Shown: positions 17,390 through 25,772, numbered from the stretch's first letter. The stretch is 64,000 nucleotides of DNA from Streptomyces sp. NBC_01198 (GCF_036010485.1 NZ_CP108568.1:4099001-4163000), one strand, 5' to 3'. Made by a program: numbers and translations. Notes: generated from the letters alone by a model not told the origin.

Positions 17390-18568
17390 ATGAACACCTT
17401 CCCAGATCTCGCCCACGCCCTGCGGCGCAGCGCCGAGCTGAAGGAAGAGCTCGTCGCGTTCGGGGAGAGCCACGCCTTCGAGCGTTTCCTCGACCCGCTC
17501 TTGGCGGAGGCCGGCGGCCCTGAAGGCGTGTTGGACGAGGCGACCGCGATCAACGTCATCGACCACTTCCTGGTGCAGTACCGCCTGCCTGATGGCAGCA
17601 CGGTCGCCGACCGCTTCGTCACTCGGCGAACAGCTCTGTCCGAAGCCGACCGGCGGATGGTCCTGGCGTGGCGCGATCCGGTGGAGGGGCTTTTCGAGGT
17701 GCGGGGCAAGGACGGCGAGTGCCTGCGCCTGCTCAACCTGCTGGACGACCTGGAGTACCGGACGTACGCCAACGCCGGTCGATCGGCCTTCCGGAGCGTC
17801 ACCGAAGGAGGCTTCGTGGGCGCCCGGCTGGTCGCCCTGCCGACGGCACCCGGCGCATGGCTCGTCTCCGGTGTGATGTCCTCCTACCCCCGGGCCGCCG
17901 CGCCGGAGATCGCCGCTGCGGCCCTCGATCTGGCCACCAGCCAACCCGACCTGGTCTTCCGCAATCCGGAGAAGGTGGAGCAGGGATGGCGCTCGATGCG
18001 GGAGGACCGGGTCGCGTTCGCCGAGTTCTTCGGCAGCGACGAACTGATCCTCGCGCCCGAAGAGACCGAGGACCGCATCAATGCCTACTACCGCAACAGG
18101 TGGGAGGTTGCCGCGGGGCAACGGCCCGGCCCCACCCGAGGCAAGCGGCGGCCCGCCCCGGGCCTGCCCCTCTTCACGTTGCCGCCCGAACTGGCGGAGT
18201 CGGACACCGTGGGTGTCATCTACGACCAGGTCGACGGGCTCAACTTCTACGCGGACTACGGGTCGCTGCTGGATCTCTTCGCCAACCCCGACCTGGCCGG
18301 CCGCAAGCACCATCAGGATCTGCTCCGCACGTACTTGCGCGAGGAGACGATCACGCCGCTGCCCATCCGCCGCCTGACCGCCGCACACCCGCAGAACGTC
18401 GACACGGTCTTCCGCAGACTCCTGCGGCAGCCCGGATTCACCTGGAGCGAGCACGGCGACGCCCTGCTGCGCCGACGCAAACCCTGGTACTACGAGAGCG
18501 AGCCGCGCCCGGGAGTCTCCGTGATCGGTGACCGGCTCAGTGAGCTGCTCCGCGGCCGGCCGCGCTGA
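17390..18568 (+). CDS. Conserved streptomycete protein of unknown function, 392 aa
   Basis: A 392-residue soluble protein. GGAG lies six bases before the ATG. Notable blocks are LKEELVAFGESHAFERFLDPLL, EATAINVIDHFLVQYRLPDGSTVADRF and VIYDQVDGLNFYADYG, ending KPWYYESEPRPGVSVIGDRLSELL. I remember close homologues in streptomycetes without assigned function. The repeated phrase on requirement, high-volume helices and absence of signal peptide suggest a cytoplasmic protein. No nuclease, kinase or methylase motif is seen. It may form a unit with the small gene upstream (43-bp gap). It belongs to the third cargo block, before toxin-antitoxin pair 2. Confidence 0.8.
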   Translation: MNTFPDLAHALRRSAELKEELVAFGESHAFERFLDPLLAEAGGPEGVLDEATAINVIDHFLVQYRLPDGSTVADRFVTRRTALSEADRRMVLAWRDPVEGLFEVRGKDGECLRLLNLLDDLEYRTYANAGRSAFRSVTEGGFVGARLVALPTAPGAWLVSGVMSSYPRAAAPEIAAAALDLATSQPDLVFRNPEKVEQGWRSMREDRVAFAEFFGSDELILAPEETEDRINAYYRNRWEVAAGQRPGPTRGKRRPAPGLPLFTLPPELAESDTVGVIYDQVDGLNFYADYGSLLDLFANPDLAGRKHHQDLLRTYLREETITPLPIRRLTAAHPQNVDTVFRRLLRQPGFTWSEHGDALLRRRKPWYYESEPRPGVSVIGDRLSELLRGRPR

Positions 18569-18628
18569 GCGCATGCCGGTAGCTTCACAGGCTGCACACC
18601 CGGCGACCGAGAAGAAGCCCGCTTACCT

Positions 18629-18644
18629 GCATACTGCGGTATGC
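18629..18644 (+). promoter_or_regulatory. Operator/promoter of toxin-antitoxin pair 2
   Basis: A perfect inverted repeat GCATAC-TGCG-GTATGC ends eight bases before the antitoxin ATG (18652). TATGCT (18641-18646) could serve as a -10 box, which would give a leaderless mRNA. No ribosome site is present. This is the expected position for autoregulation by the RHH antitoxin. Confidence 0.55.
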
Positions 18645-18651
18645 TCGCCGT

Positions 18652-18900
18652 ATGGCTGACACGACCCGGATCACGGTCACGCTGCCGACCGAGCAGGTGG
18701 CCGAGCTGAGGAAGCTCACCGACAACGTCTCCGGCTATGTGGCCGAAGCGGTCGCCCGTCAGATCAGGCACCAGTTGCTCGGGGCCGATCTGCGGAGCTA
18801 CGAGGACGAGCACGGTTCTTTCAGCGAAGAGGAACTGGCCGAGGCCCGAGCGCGTATCGCGGAGGCGACGGAGATCGCGGGCGGCGCGAGCGCAGCGTGA
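18652..18900 (+). CDS. RHH antitoxin, pair 2
   Basis: An 82-residue ribbon-helix-helix protein. The strand TRITVTLPTEQ (residues 5-15) is followed by helices VAELRKLTD and SGYVAEAVARQIRHQ. The C-terminal toxin-binding part is YEDEHGSFSEEELAEARARI. The ATG starts directly after a perfect inverted repeat. It overlaps the toxin gene by four bases. It is a diverged paralogue of the antitoxin at 7.2 kb. Confidence 0.87.
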   Translation: MADTTRITVTLPTEQVAELRKLTDNVSGYVAEAVARQIRHQLLGADLRSYEDEHGSFSEEELAEARARIAEATEIAGGASAA

Positions 18901-19298
18901 GTCAGCACATCGAATCTGTGGTCCTGGACAGCGAGGGTCTGTCTGCTTGGGTCGCCCAAGAACGGAAAGTCCTCGGCCTGCTGAAGGTGTTTCACGAGAT
19001 GGGCGCGGATCTGGTCATCAGCGCGAACACCATCGTGGAGGTCAGTCACTCGCGCGTGAACACGCCCCGGCTTCAGTGGGCACTGTCCCGGGTCAAGGTG
19101 GAGCCGGTCACCGAGCAGACCGCCAAGGAAGCGGCGAGGCTGCTCAAGACGACCGGCCTTCACGGTCACAAGTACGCCATCGACGCGACCGTCGCCGAGA
19201 CGGCCCTGCGGCAGCCCGGCCCGGTGGTCATCCTGACGTCGGACATCGACTGCGTGGCCCGCCTGTGCGGCAAGCAGATCGGGCTCATCAGCCTCTGA
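18897..19298 (+). CDS. PIN-domain ribonuclease toxin, pair 2
   Basis: A 133-residue VapC-like toxin beginning GTG AGT on the antitoxin stop. Putative catalytic acids: Asp in VLDSEGL (about residue 10), Glu in TIVEVSH, Asp in YAIDATV and Asp in LTSDIDC. It shares VLDSE, GLHGHKYAIDA and the LTSD motif with toxin 1 but differs over most of its length, so the two pairs could have different partner specificity. The leader of LLM copy C begins 10 bp after the stop codon. Confidence 0.88.
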   Translation: MSQHIESVVLDSEGLSAWVAQERKVLGLLKVFHEMGADLVISANTIVEVSHSRVNTPRLQWALSRVKVEPVTEQTAKEAARLLKTTGLHGHKYAIDATVAETALRQPGPVVILTSDIDCVARLCGKQIGLISL

Positions 19299-19307
19299 GC
19301 CGCAGAA

Positions 19308-19470
19308 CCGCAAGTCAGCTCGTGATGCATGAACGCGGCTTGACTGAGGTCACCGGCGTCCCGAGCCGGATCCGCTCCGTGACGGCCGCCGCGGCCGTCA
19401 GCGTCGGCACGGCCCGAACCACGGCTTGTCCCTGAAGGTCCGCCACGACAGATGACCGTAGGTGTAGGCG
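19308..19470 (-). pseudogene. Leader plus truncated 5' LLM copy C
   Basis: The third copy of the boundary unit. The leader (19308-19348) reads CCGCAAGTCAGC then CGTGATGCATGAACGCGG. LLM homology on the minus strand runs to about 19470 and then stops, so the first ~30 codons including the start are gone. A single-base loss near 19412 (GGCCCGAAC against GCCCCGAAC) shifts the frame. It is the shortest and most degraded copy and marks the right edge of the island. The rest of the 337-bp interval to dipZ has no gene, but holds the GGAGG site for dipZ. Confidence 0.85.
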
Positions 19471-19635
19471 ACACCCCGACGTCCACCCGCGGCAGCGGCG
19501 GGGCCGCGAGATCTTACGGAGTGGTGACCGCTGGGGCCGGGAGCCGCTGTTCACAGGGGTCGGCATTACCCTCCGAAGTGCACCGGACGCGCCCTTGACC
19601 CGGACCGTGGCGGCTGGTCGCTCTCGGAGGTCGCT

Positions 19636-21312
19636 GTGGTCACGCTGGTGCTGATCGGGCTGGTGGGTGGATTCGTCACCGGCATCTCGCCGTGTGTGCT
19701 GCCGGTGTTGCCCGTGGTCTTCCTGACCGCGGGGGCGGCGGCGCCCGGCGAGGCGGGCAGCAAACGGCGGCCGTATCTGGTGGTGGCCGGACTTTCCGTG
19801 AGCTTCAGCGTGTTCACCCTGCTTGGCACCCTCGTGCTCAGCGCGCTGCCGCTGCCGTCGGACACCATCCGCTGGGCGGGCCTGGTGGTGCTGACCGCGC
19901 TCGGCGTCGCCATGATGTTCCCCCGGATACAGGATCTGCTGGAACGGCCGTTCTCCTGGGTGGGGCGGCGCCAGGTCAGCGGTGGGCACGGCGGGTTCGT
20001 GCTCGGGCTGGCGCTCGGAGCGGTGTACGTGCCGTGCGCCGGGCCGGTGCTTGCCGCGATCACGGTGGCGGGGGCCACGCACCGGATCGGGGTGCAGACG
20101 GTCGCGCTGACCCTGGCCTTCGCGGTGGGGACCGCGGCGCCGCTGCTGTTCTTCGCGCTGGCCGGCCGGGGGGTCGCCGAGCGGGTGCGGGCGTTCCGCG
20201 AGCGGCAGCGTTCGGTGCGGTTCGCCGCCGGGCTGGTCGTCATCGGGCTGGCCGTCGCGCTCACCTTCAACGTCACCGACGTGCTCCAGCGGGCGATCCC
20301 CGACTACACCGCCAAGATCAACCAGGCACTGGACGACTCCGGGACGGTCCAGGGGCTGGGACCGCAGCAGAGCGCGGCGCTCCAGGCCTGCGCGAACACC
20401 CCGGGCGCCCAACTGCTCGACTGCGGGAAGGCCCCCGGCTTCAGCGGCATCCAGCAGTGGTTCAACACCCCCGGTGACAAGCCGCTGACGCAGGCCGACC
20501 TCAAGGGCAAGGTGGTGCTGGTCGACTTCTGGGCGTACTCCTGCATCAACTGCCAGCGGGCCATCGCGCACACCAACGCCTGGTATCAGGAGTATCAGAA
20601 GAACGGGCTGGTGGTGGTGGGCGTGCACACCCCGGAGTACGCCTTCGAGCACGTGCCGGCGAATGTCGAGTCCGGGGCGGCGCGGCTGCACATCGCGTAC
20701 CCGGTGGCGCTCGACAACGGCTACAGCACCTGGGACGCGTTCGGCAACAACTCCTGGCCGGCCTCCTACCTGATCGACGCGACCGGCGAGGTGCGGCACG
20801 TGTCGATCGGCGAGGGCGACTACGGCGGTGACGAGTCGCTGATCCGGCAGCTGCTCACGGCCGCGCACCCCGGCGTCGCGCTGGCCAAGGCGACCGATGT
20901 GCCGGACCGGACGCCCACCGATCCCAACGAGACCCCGGAGCTGTACCTGGGTGCGGATCGCGCCCTGGGCGTGGCCAACGGGCCGCTGCGGTCCGGCACC
21001 CAGTCCTTCGAACTGCCGGGGTCGGTACCGGCCGACGAGTTCGCCCTCGGCGGTACGTGGTCGGTCGGCAGCCAGGCGCTGACCTCGGGCGGCCGGGCCG
21101 CCATGGAGCTGAACTTCTCGGCGGACGACGTCTACTTGGACGTCGGCGGTACCGGAACGGTCACCGCTGCCTTCGAGGGGCGGACCACGACCTTCAAGGT
21201 GTCGGGGGCGCCGAACATCTACACGGTGGTGGGTGGCGGCGGCGTGCGGAGCGGGACGCTGAAGCTGACGTTCTCACCGGGGCTGAGCGCGTACTCCTTC
21301 ACCTTCGGGTGA
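19636..21312 (+). CDS. dipZ: Cytochrome c biogenesis / thiol-disulfide protein DipZ
   Basis: A 558-residue membrane protein. The N-terminal CcdA/DsbD-like six-helix domain (about residues 1-240) has the paired cysteines in ISPCVLP (Cys20) and VPCAGP (about Cys135), which carry electrons across the membrane. A thioredoxin-like domain follows with the motif CINC near residues 303-306. The C-terminal domain (about 440-558) is a beta-rich jelly-roll as described for mycobacterial DipZ. GGAGG precedes the GTG start. The role is to supply reducing power to extracytoplasmic proteins. It is the first chromosomal gene after the island's last boundary copy. Confidence 0.92.
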   Translation: MVTLVLIGLVGGFVTGISPCVLPVLPVVFLTAGAAAPGEAGSKRRPYLVVAGLSVSFSVFTLLGTLVLSALPLPSDTIRWAGLVVLTALGVAMMFPRIQDLLERPFSWVGRRQVSGGHGGFVLGLALGAVYVPCAGPVLAAITVAGATHRIGVQTVALTLAFAVGTAAPLLFFALAGRGVAERVRAFRERQRSVRFAAGLVVIGLAVALTFNVTDVLQRAIPDYTAKINQALDDSGTVQGLGPQQSAALQACANTPGAQLLDCGKAPGFSGIQQWFNTPGDKPLTQADLKGKVVLVDFWAYSCINCQRAIAHTNAWYQEYQKNGLVVVGVHTPEYAFEHVPANVESGAARLHIAYPVALDNGYSTWDAFGNNSWPASYLIDATGEVRHVSIGEGDYGGDESLIRQLLTAAHPGVALAKATDVPDRTPTDPNETPELYLGADRALGVANGPLRSGTQSFELPGSVPADEFALGGTWSVGSQALTSGGRAAMELNFSADDVYLDVGGTGTVTAAFEGRTTTFKVSGAPNIYTVVGGGGVRSGTLKLTFSPGLSAYSFTFG

Positions 21313-21354
21313 ACCGGCCCCCGTCGACGCCTCGTCGGCGGACGCCGGTGACGG

Positions 21355-21403
21355 CACCGGGGCGGTTCCGGTACCCGAATCGGGTCCCGGGACCGCCCCG
21401 GTG
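21355..21403. terminator. Bidirectional hairpin between dipZ and the FG-GAP gene
   Basis: CACCGGGGCGGT (21355-21366) pairs with GACCGCCCCGGTG (21391-21403), and the interior CCGGTACCCG/CGGGTCCCGG extends the stem with one mismatch. It lies 43 bp after the dipZ stop codon, between convergent genes, and probably ends both transcripts. Confidence 0.7.
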
Positions 21404-21404
21404 T

Positions 21405-21468
21405 CACCGGACGGACGCCGTGGTGTCCGCGGTCACCGGACGGACGCCGTGGTGTCCGCGGTCACCGG
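21405..21468. repeat. 29-bp tandem repeat overlapping a stop codon
   Basis: CACCGGACGGACGCCGTGG followed by TGTCCGCGGT is repeated at 21405 and 21434, with a partial third copy at 21463. The period is exactly 29. The last repeat junction covers the stop codon of the FG-GAP protein gene (21462-21464). Confidence 0.85.
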
Positions 21469-22502
21469 TCGTGCGGGTGGTGCTTGCTGCTGCTGATGGA
21501 GAAGGCCCTGCCCGTCCCCGTCCAGTCGCCGCTGCTCACCCTGCCCGGCCAGCCGGTCACGGCGTTGTTGGCCGCCCGGCCCCACAGGTCCGGGACGCCG
21601 TCCCCCGTGATGTCGCCGGACGAGGCGAGGACCGGATAGGCGGCGGCCGTCGGCCCGGTGCCGACCGCCACCCGCGCGCCCGGGGAGCCCCAGGACGTCG
21701 GGTCGAGGATGCCCGCGACGCTGCCCGCCGCTCCGTAGACGCGCGACAGGCCGCCGGTGGCGTCGTCCCGCAGCAGCAGGTCGGGCAGCCCGTCGCCGTT
21801 GAGGTCGCCGGGCGCGACGACGGTCTCACCGTTCCAACCGCTCGCGCCGACCAGCACCGGCGCGCCGTGCATGTCGAGTCGCTTGCTGGCGCGGTCGCCG
21901 TAGTACACCCACAGCGAGCTGCCCTCCTTGACCAGGAGGTCGGGCGCGTCGTCCCCGTTGAGGTCGCCGGGCGCGACGACCTGGTCCGCGTCGTGCCAGT
22001 GGTCGTCCGCCACGGTGCAGCCTTCGGGGTTCTCGTCTGAGGGGCCGGTCACCGCCGGGCATTCCACGCTCAGCCGCTGCGGCCCGCCGTCGACGGCGGT
22101 CGCGAGCGTCCCGGTGCCGTCGTTGGGACGGACCCACAGCACCTTGCCGTCGCCCTGCGGGCCGGGTTCGAGGGTCACCAGGTCGTTGTGCCCGTCCTGG
22201 CCCCAGTCGCCGCGAGTGGTGACCGAGGTGTCGGTGAAGGTCCCGCCGCCCGACGTCGCCGCGGCGAACCGCCCGTCGCCCAGTCCCGCGTATGTCAGCA
22301 GCAGGCCGCTGCTGTCCGTGGTCCAGATGTCGTTCGTGCCGTCGCCGTTCAGATCGCCGGGAAGGTCTCGACCGCTGGTACCGACGGCCGTCAGTGCCGT
22401 CGCCGTCGGAGAGGTCAGACCGACCACGCCCAGAGCGGCGGCGGTGGCGACCGCCGCAGCGAGCGAACGCCGAGCACCTGGTGCACGGGAAATGCGGAAC
22501 AT
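21462..22502 (-). CDS. Secreted FG-GAP/VCBS repeat protein
   Basis: A 346-residue exported protein. The start MFRISRAPGARR has GGGAG six bases upstream. A signal peptide with a long Ala/Val core runs to about residue 37 (PTATA-LTAVG). The mature part is an integrin-like beta-propeller with calcium-loop repeats: GDLNGDGTNDIW, GDWGQDGHNDLV, GDLNGDDAPDLL, GDLNGDGLPDLL and GDITGDGVPDLW. Such Asp-rich loops bind calcium. There is no catalytic domain, so an adhesive or binding role outside the cell is likely. The stop codon falls within a 29-bp tandem repeat. Confidence 0.88.
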   Translation of the reverse strand: MFRISRAPGARRSLAAAVATAAALGVVGLTSPTATALTAVGTSGRDLPGDLNGDGTNDIWTTDSSGLLLTYAGLGDGRFAAATSGGGTFTDTSVTTRGDWGQDGHNDLVTLEPGPQGDGKVLWVRPNDGTGTLATAVDGGPQRLSVECPAVTGPSDENPEGCTVADDHWHDADQVVAPGDLNGDDAPDLLVKEGSSLWVYYGDRASKRLDMHGAPVLVGASGWNGETVVAPGDLNGDGLPDLLLRDDATGGLSRVYGAAGSVAGILDPTSWGSPGARVAVGTGPTAAAYPVLASSGDITGDGVPDLWGRAANNAVTGWPGRVSSGDWTGTGRAFSISSSKHHPHDR

Positions 22503-22765
22503 GTAACTCCCTTTGGCCGTAACGGCTTTGGAGCCCCAACCCAACCGCGACGGCACTCCTCGCAGCAACACGGTTTTCCGTCATAGGACGATGACCGGGA
22601 CCTACGGCCGCCCGGCGCAGCTGCCGTCAGCGGGGGATTTTTTGAACGAAAGGACCCCACAAGGGGGTCACGGTTCGGGAGGATCGTCCACATGAGGTGT
22701 CCGTCAGCGGCTTGTGTGCGTGTCTGACGACGCAAGGGCGAGGCAAGCATGGAGCGGGAGCAGGC

Positions 22766-24607
22766 GTGGTGGCACTGGACGGCCCGAGTCTGGGCAGGAT
22801 GCTGGAGGACGTCGCCGTCGGGAAGATCCAGTTACCCGACTTCCAGCGACAGTGGAAGTGGGACGACGATCGCATCAGGGCGCTTCTGGCCACGGTGACG
22901 CTCGACTACCCGCTCGGCGTGGCCATGACGCTCGATACGGGCGGCGAGTCCCAGTTCAAGGCAAGGCCCCTCTACGGCACTCCTGTCGTTCCCGGCACCA
23001 TTCCCGAGCAGCTCCTTCTGGACGGCCAGCAGCGGCTCACCTCCCTCTTCCAGGCGCTGCGGTCCGACCAGCCCGTCGAGACCAACGACGCCCGCAACAA
23101 ACCGGTACGGCGCTGGTACTACATCGACATCTCCATGGCGGTCGAAGAGGGTGCCGACCGGGACGAGGCGATCCGGTCGATTCCGGAGGATCGTCTGGTG
23201 CGGGGCCCCTTCGGCCGGCTGCTGCTCGACCTGACCAGCCGGGAGGCGGAATGCAGGGAGGGCTTCTTTCCGCTGAACCTGATCTTCGACGCCGATGGCT
23301 CCGGCAAGTGGCAGCGCACCTACGTCACTGCCGCCGAGGATCGGTGGGACACATGGTCGGCGTTCCAGGAGAAGGTCCTCGACACGGTCAAGGGCTTCAA
23401 GGTGCCGCTGATCCGGCTTCCCAAGGAGACCAGGAAGGACGCGGTGTGCTCGGTCTTCGAGCGGGTCAACACCGGCGGCGTCGTGCTGAACGTCTTCGAG
23501 CTGCTCACGGCGACTTACGCGGGAGACGCCGGCTACACCCGGGAGCACGGCAGGGACTTCAGCCTCAGCCAGCAGTGGCTGATGACCAAGTCCGCGCTCA
23601 GCGGCGCGTATCCCGTCTTCGGCTCCATCGACGCGGACAGCAGGCAGGAGACCGGGCTCACCAGCCTCGACTTCCTGCAGACGATCGCGTTGACGCAGAC
23701 GTGGCAGCGCAAGAAGCGCTACCTGGCCGGGAATCCGGGTGCCGCCAGCCCGCCGGCGGTCAGCTGCAAACGCCGTGATCTGCTCCACCTCCCGCTGTCC
23801 GACTACACGGCGCTCGCTCCCGTGGTCACGCAGGCGTTCGCCTGGGCCGGCCGTTTCCTGGCGTCGCAGTATGTCTTCCGCGAGCGGGATCTGCCGTACG
23901 GCTCGCAACTGGTCCCGCTGGCCGCCATCGTCGCGCTGCTCGGTGACAGGCGCGACGAGCCGGCCGTACAGGAGGGTCTGTCGCGCTGGTACTGGTGCGG
24001 AGTTCTCGGGGAGCTCTACGGCGGCGTGACGGACACCCGCTTCGTCCGCGACGTCGAGCAGGTCGTCGCATGGCTGGCGGACGGCGGTCCCGAACCCGAC
24101 ACCATTTCCGAGGCGTCGTTCCAGGAGCAGCGACTCCACCGGCTCAACTCACGCAACAGCGCCGCCTACAAGGGCATGCACGCGCTGCTGATGAAGGAAG
24201 GCGCGGTCGACTGGGCCTACCCGGAGGAGGTGATCAGCGAGCAGAACCTGGCCGGCTGGACCGTCGACATCCGGCAGATCTTCCCCAGGGCGTGGTTCCT
24301 CCGCAACGAGCCGGACCCGGTCCGGATGGCGAGCATCGTCAACAAGACGGCGCTCTCGTACCGGGTCTCCCAGACCATCGGGGTCAACTCGCCGTCCGTG
24401 TACCTGTCGGCGCTGGAGAAGGAGACGGGTACCAGCAGCGACTGGCTCGACGACGTGATCGGGACCCATCACATCGACCCCCGTGCCCTGCGCGCCGATG
24501 ACTTCGACGCGTTCTACCGCGACCGGGCCCAGCGTTTGCTCGGTCTCGTCGAGCGGGCGATGGGCAAGGCCGTGGTCCGCGAGGGAGCGGACAGTGGCGT
24601 TGGATGA
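22766..24607 (+). CDS. DUF262 domain protein (GmrS/ParB-nuclease-like)
   Basis: A 613-residue DUF262 protein. The GTG at 22766 with GGGAG five bases upstream gives VVALDGPSLGRMLEDVAVGKIQLPDFQRQW, the normal family beginning; a GTG at 22697 is possible but adds an atypical extension. Signature blocks are QLPDFQR (22-28), LLLDGQQRLTSL (about 84-95) with the DGQQR motif, and FERVNTGG (about 231-238). The C-terminus THHIDPRALRADDFDAFYRDR (from about 567) resembles the tail of actinobacterial DUF262 proteins and lacks a clear DUF1524 HNH motif. DUF262 proteins include nucleotide-dependent restriction enzymes. It overlaps the next gene by 14 bp, so the two act together. Confidence 0.88.
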   Translation: MVALDGPSLGRMLEDVAVGKIQLPDFQRQWKWDDDRIRALLATVTLDYPLGVAMTLDTGGESQFKARPLYGTPVVPGTIPEQLLLDGQQRLTSLFQALRSDQPVETNDARNKPVRRWYYIDISMAVEEGADRDEAIRSIPEDRLVRGPFGRLLLDLTSREAECREGFFPLNLIFDADGSGKWQRTYVTAAEDRWDTWSAFQEKVLDTVKGFKVPLIRLPKETRKDAVCSVFERVNTGGVVLNVFELLTATYAGDAGYTREHGRDFSLSQQWLMTKSALSGAYPVFGSIDADSRQETGLTSLDFLQTIALTQTWQRKKRYLAGNPGAASPPAVSCKRRDLLHLPLSDYTALAPVVTQAFAWAGRFLASQYVFRERDLPYGSQLVPLAAIVALLGDRRDEPAVQEGLSRWYWCGVLGELYGGVTDTRFVRDVEQVVAWLADGGPEPDTISEASFQEQRLHRLNSRNSAAYKGMHALLMKEGAVDWAYPEEVISEQNLAGWTVDIRQIFPRAWFLRNEPDPVRMASIVNKTALSYRVSQTIGVNSPSVYLSALEKETGTSSDWLDDVIGTHHIDPRALRADDFDAFYRDRAQRLLGLVERAMGKAVVREGADSGVG

Positions 24608-25751
24608 GCTGATCGTGCCGGCGGGCATCATCACGGGCACCCCGATGAGTCGGCGTCGCCTGCTCGAGCTCTGGGACGCCCGAGTCCGCAACCATGCCGT
24701 GGTTTCCCGGATAGCCCTTGATCTGGCCAACGCCGGTCTGCGGACCGAGCCGGACTTCTCAGTCGGCCCGCTCGACGAGGAGATCGTCGTTCTCCCGCTC
24801 GACGGCGGCTCTCCCACGCCGCCGAGCGATCCGGGCGAGCTGACGGCAGGGGAACGGGACGGGCGTCCCGGGGGAACCGCGAGGCCCGGTGCTTCCGACG
24901 CGCGCCGCGCCCCTCAGGAGGCGCCGGCGACGCCGGGTGCCGCCGCGGACGACGCCGGGAGCGACCCCGCGTCCGGCCACGCGGAGGAGACGCAGGGGGA
25001 AGATCCTGTCGGCTTGTTGCCCCAGACCGGTCTGCGCGTCGGTGCCATCTCCAGCGCCGGAAACGGCGTGACCTCCGTCGTACCCGAGGACTCGCTGGCG
25101 CGCACCATGGGAATCATGGCCGAGCGCGGCTACTCCCAAGTGCCCGTCCTCGACTCGCTCGGCACGCTGCAGGGTGTGATCAGCTGGGCGTCGATCGCCC
25201 ATATGCACGCCACGGGACGCGCCCCGAGCGTGGTGAACGCCCTCACCAGCGAATACCACGTCGTGGACGCCACGGCGCATCTGCTCTCCGCGCTGCCCTT
25301 CATCCAGGCTCACGGCTTCGTCCTGGTCCGCAGTGGCGCGGGCGAACTGGTCGGCGTCGTCACCACCGCGGACCTCGCTTCCGAGTTCGTCACCATCGCG
25401 GGTCCTTTCTTCACCCTCGGCGAGATCGAGCGCCGGCTTCGCCGCTGCCTCGGTCGCGCATTCGGCGAGGACGACGTCAGACAGGTGCACAAGGATCGCC
25501 GCCGACGCAGTGTCGACCAGTTGATGTTCGGGGAGTACATCCGGCTGCTGGACGACGAGGTGCGGTGGAAGAAACTCAACTGGCCGGGGGTCGACCGCCC
25601 GCACTTCGTCGGTCTGCTGCGGCATGTGAAAGACGTCCGCAACACCGTGATGCACTTCAACAGCGGTTCGCTGCGCGACGATCAACTGGCGGTGCTGGAG
25701 CGGTTCGTAGGAATTCTCCGCAGCTACGACCCGGACCGCAGCCCGTGGTGA
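24594..25751 (+). CDS. CBS-domain protein with C-terminal HEPN-like domain
   Basis: A 385-residue protein translated from a GTG inside the end of the DUF262 gene, with GGGAG seven bases upstream. Residues 1-60 form a short conserved region (LIVPAGIITGTPMSRRRLLELWD). Residues 65-140 are a low-complexity linker. Residues about 146-265 are a CBS pair (VPEDSLARTMGIMAERGYSQVPVLDSLGTLQGVISW; ELVGVVTTADLA), a nucleotide-binding sensor. The C-terminus is helical and carries RNTVMH (about 349-354), the RxxxxH motif of HEPN ribonucleases, in the context LLRHVKDVRNTVMHF. I infer a nucleotide-sensing RNase partner for the DUF262 protein. I know of no named system with this pairing. Confidence 0.8.
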   Translation: MALDELIVPAGIITGTPMSRRRLLELWDARVRNHAVVSRIALDLANAGLRTEPDFSVGPLDEEIVVLPLDGGSPTPPSDPGELTAGERDGRPGGTARPGASDARRAPQEAPATPGAAADDAGSDPASGHAEETQGEDPVGLLPQTGLRVGAISSAGNGVTSVVPEDSLARTMGIMAERGYSQVPVLDSLGTLQGVISWASIAHMHATGRAPSVVNALTSEYHVVDATAHLLSALPFIQAHGFVLVRSGAGELVGVVTTADLASEFVTIAGPFFTLGEIERRLRRCLGRAFGEDDVRQVHKDRRRRSVDQLMFGEYIRLLDDEVRWKKLNWPGVDRPHFVGLLRHVKDVRNTVMHFNSGSLRDDQLAVLERFVGILRSYDPDRSPW

Positions 25752-25772
25752 CGCCGCAGGCAGGGCGCGCGC

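Noticed and set aside
5576..19470. Prophage or conjugative element
   Set aside because: No integrase, terminase, capsid, tail, relaxase or transfer gene is present. The content is defence and stability genes only.
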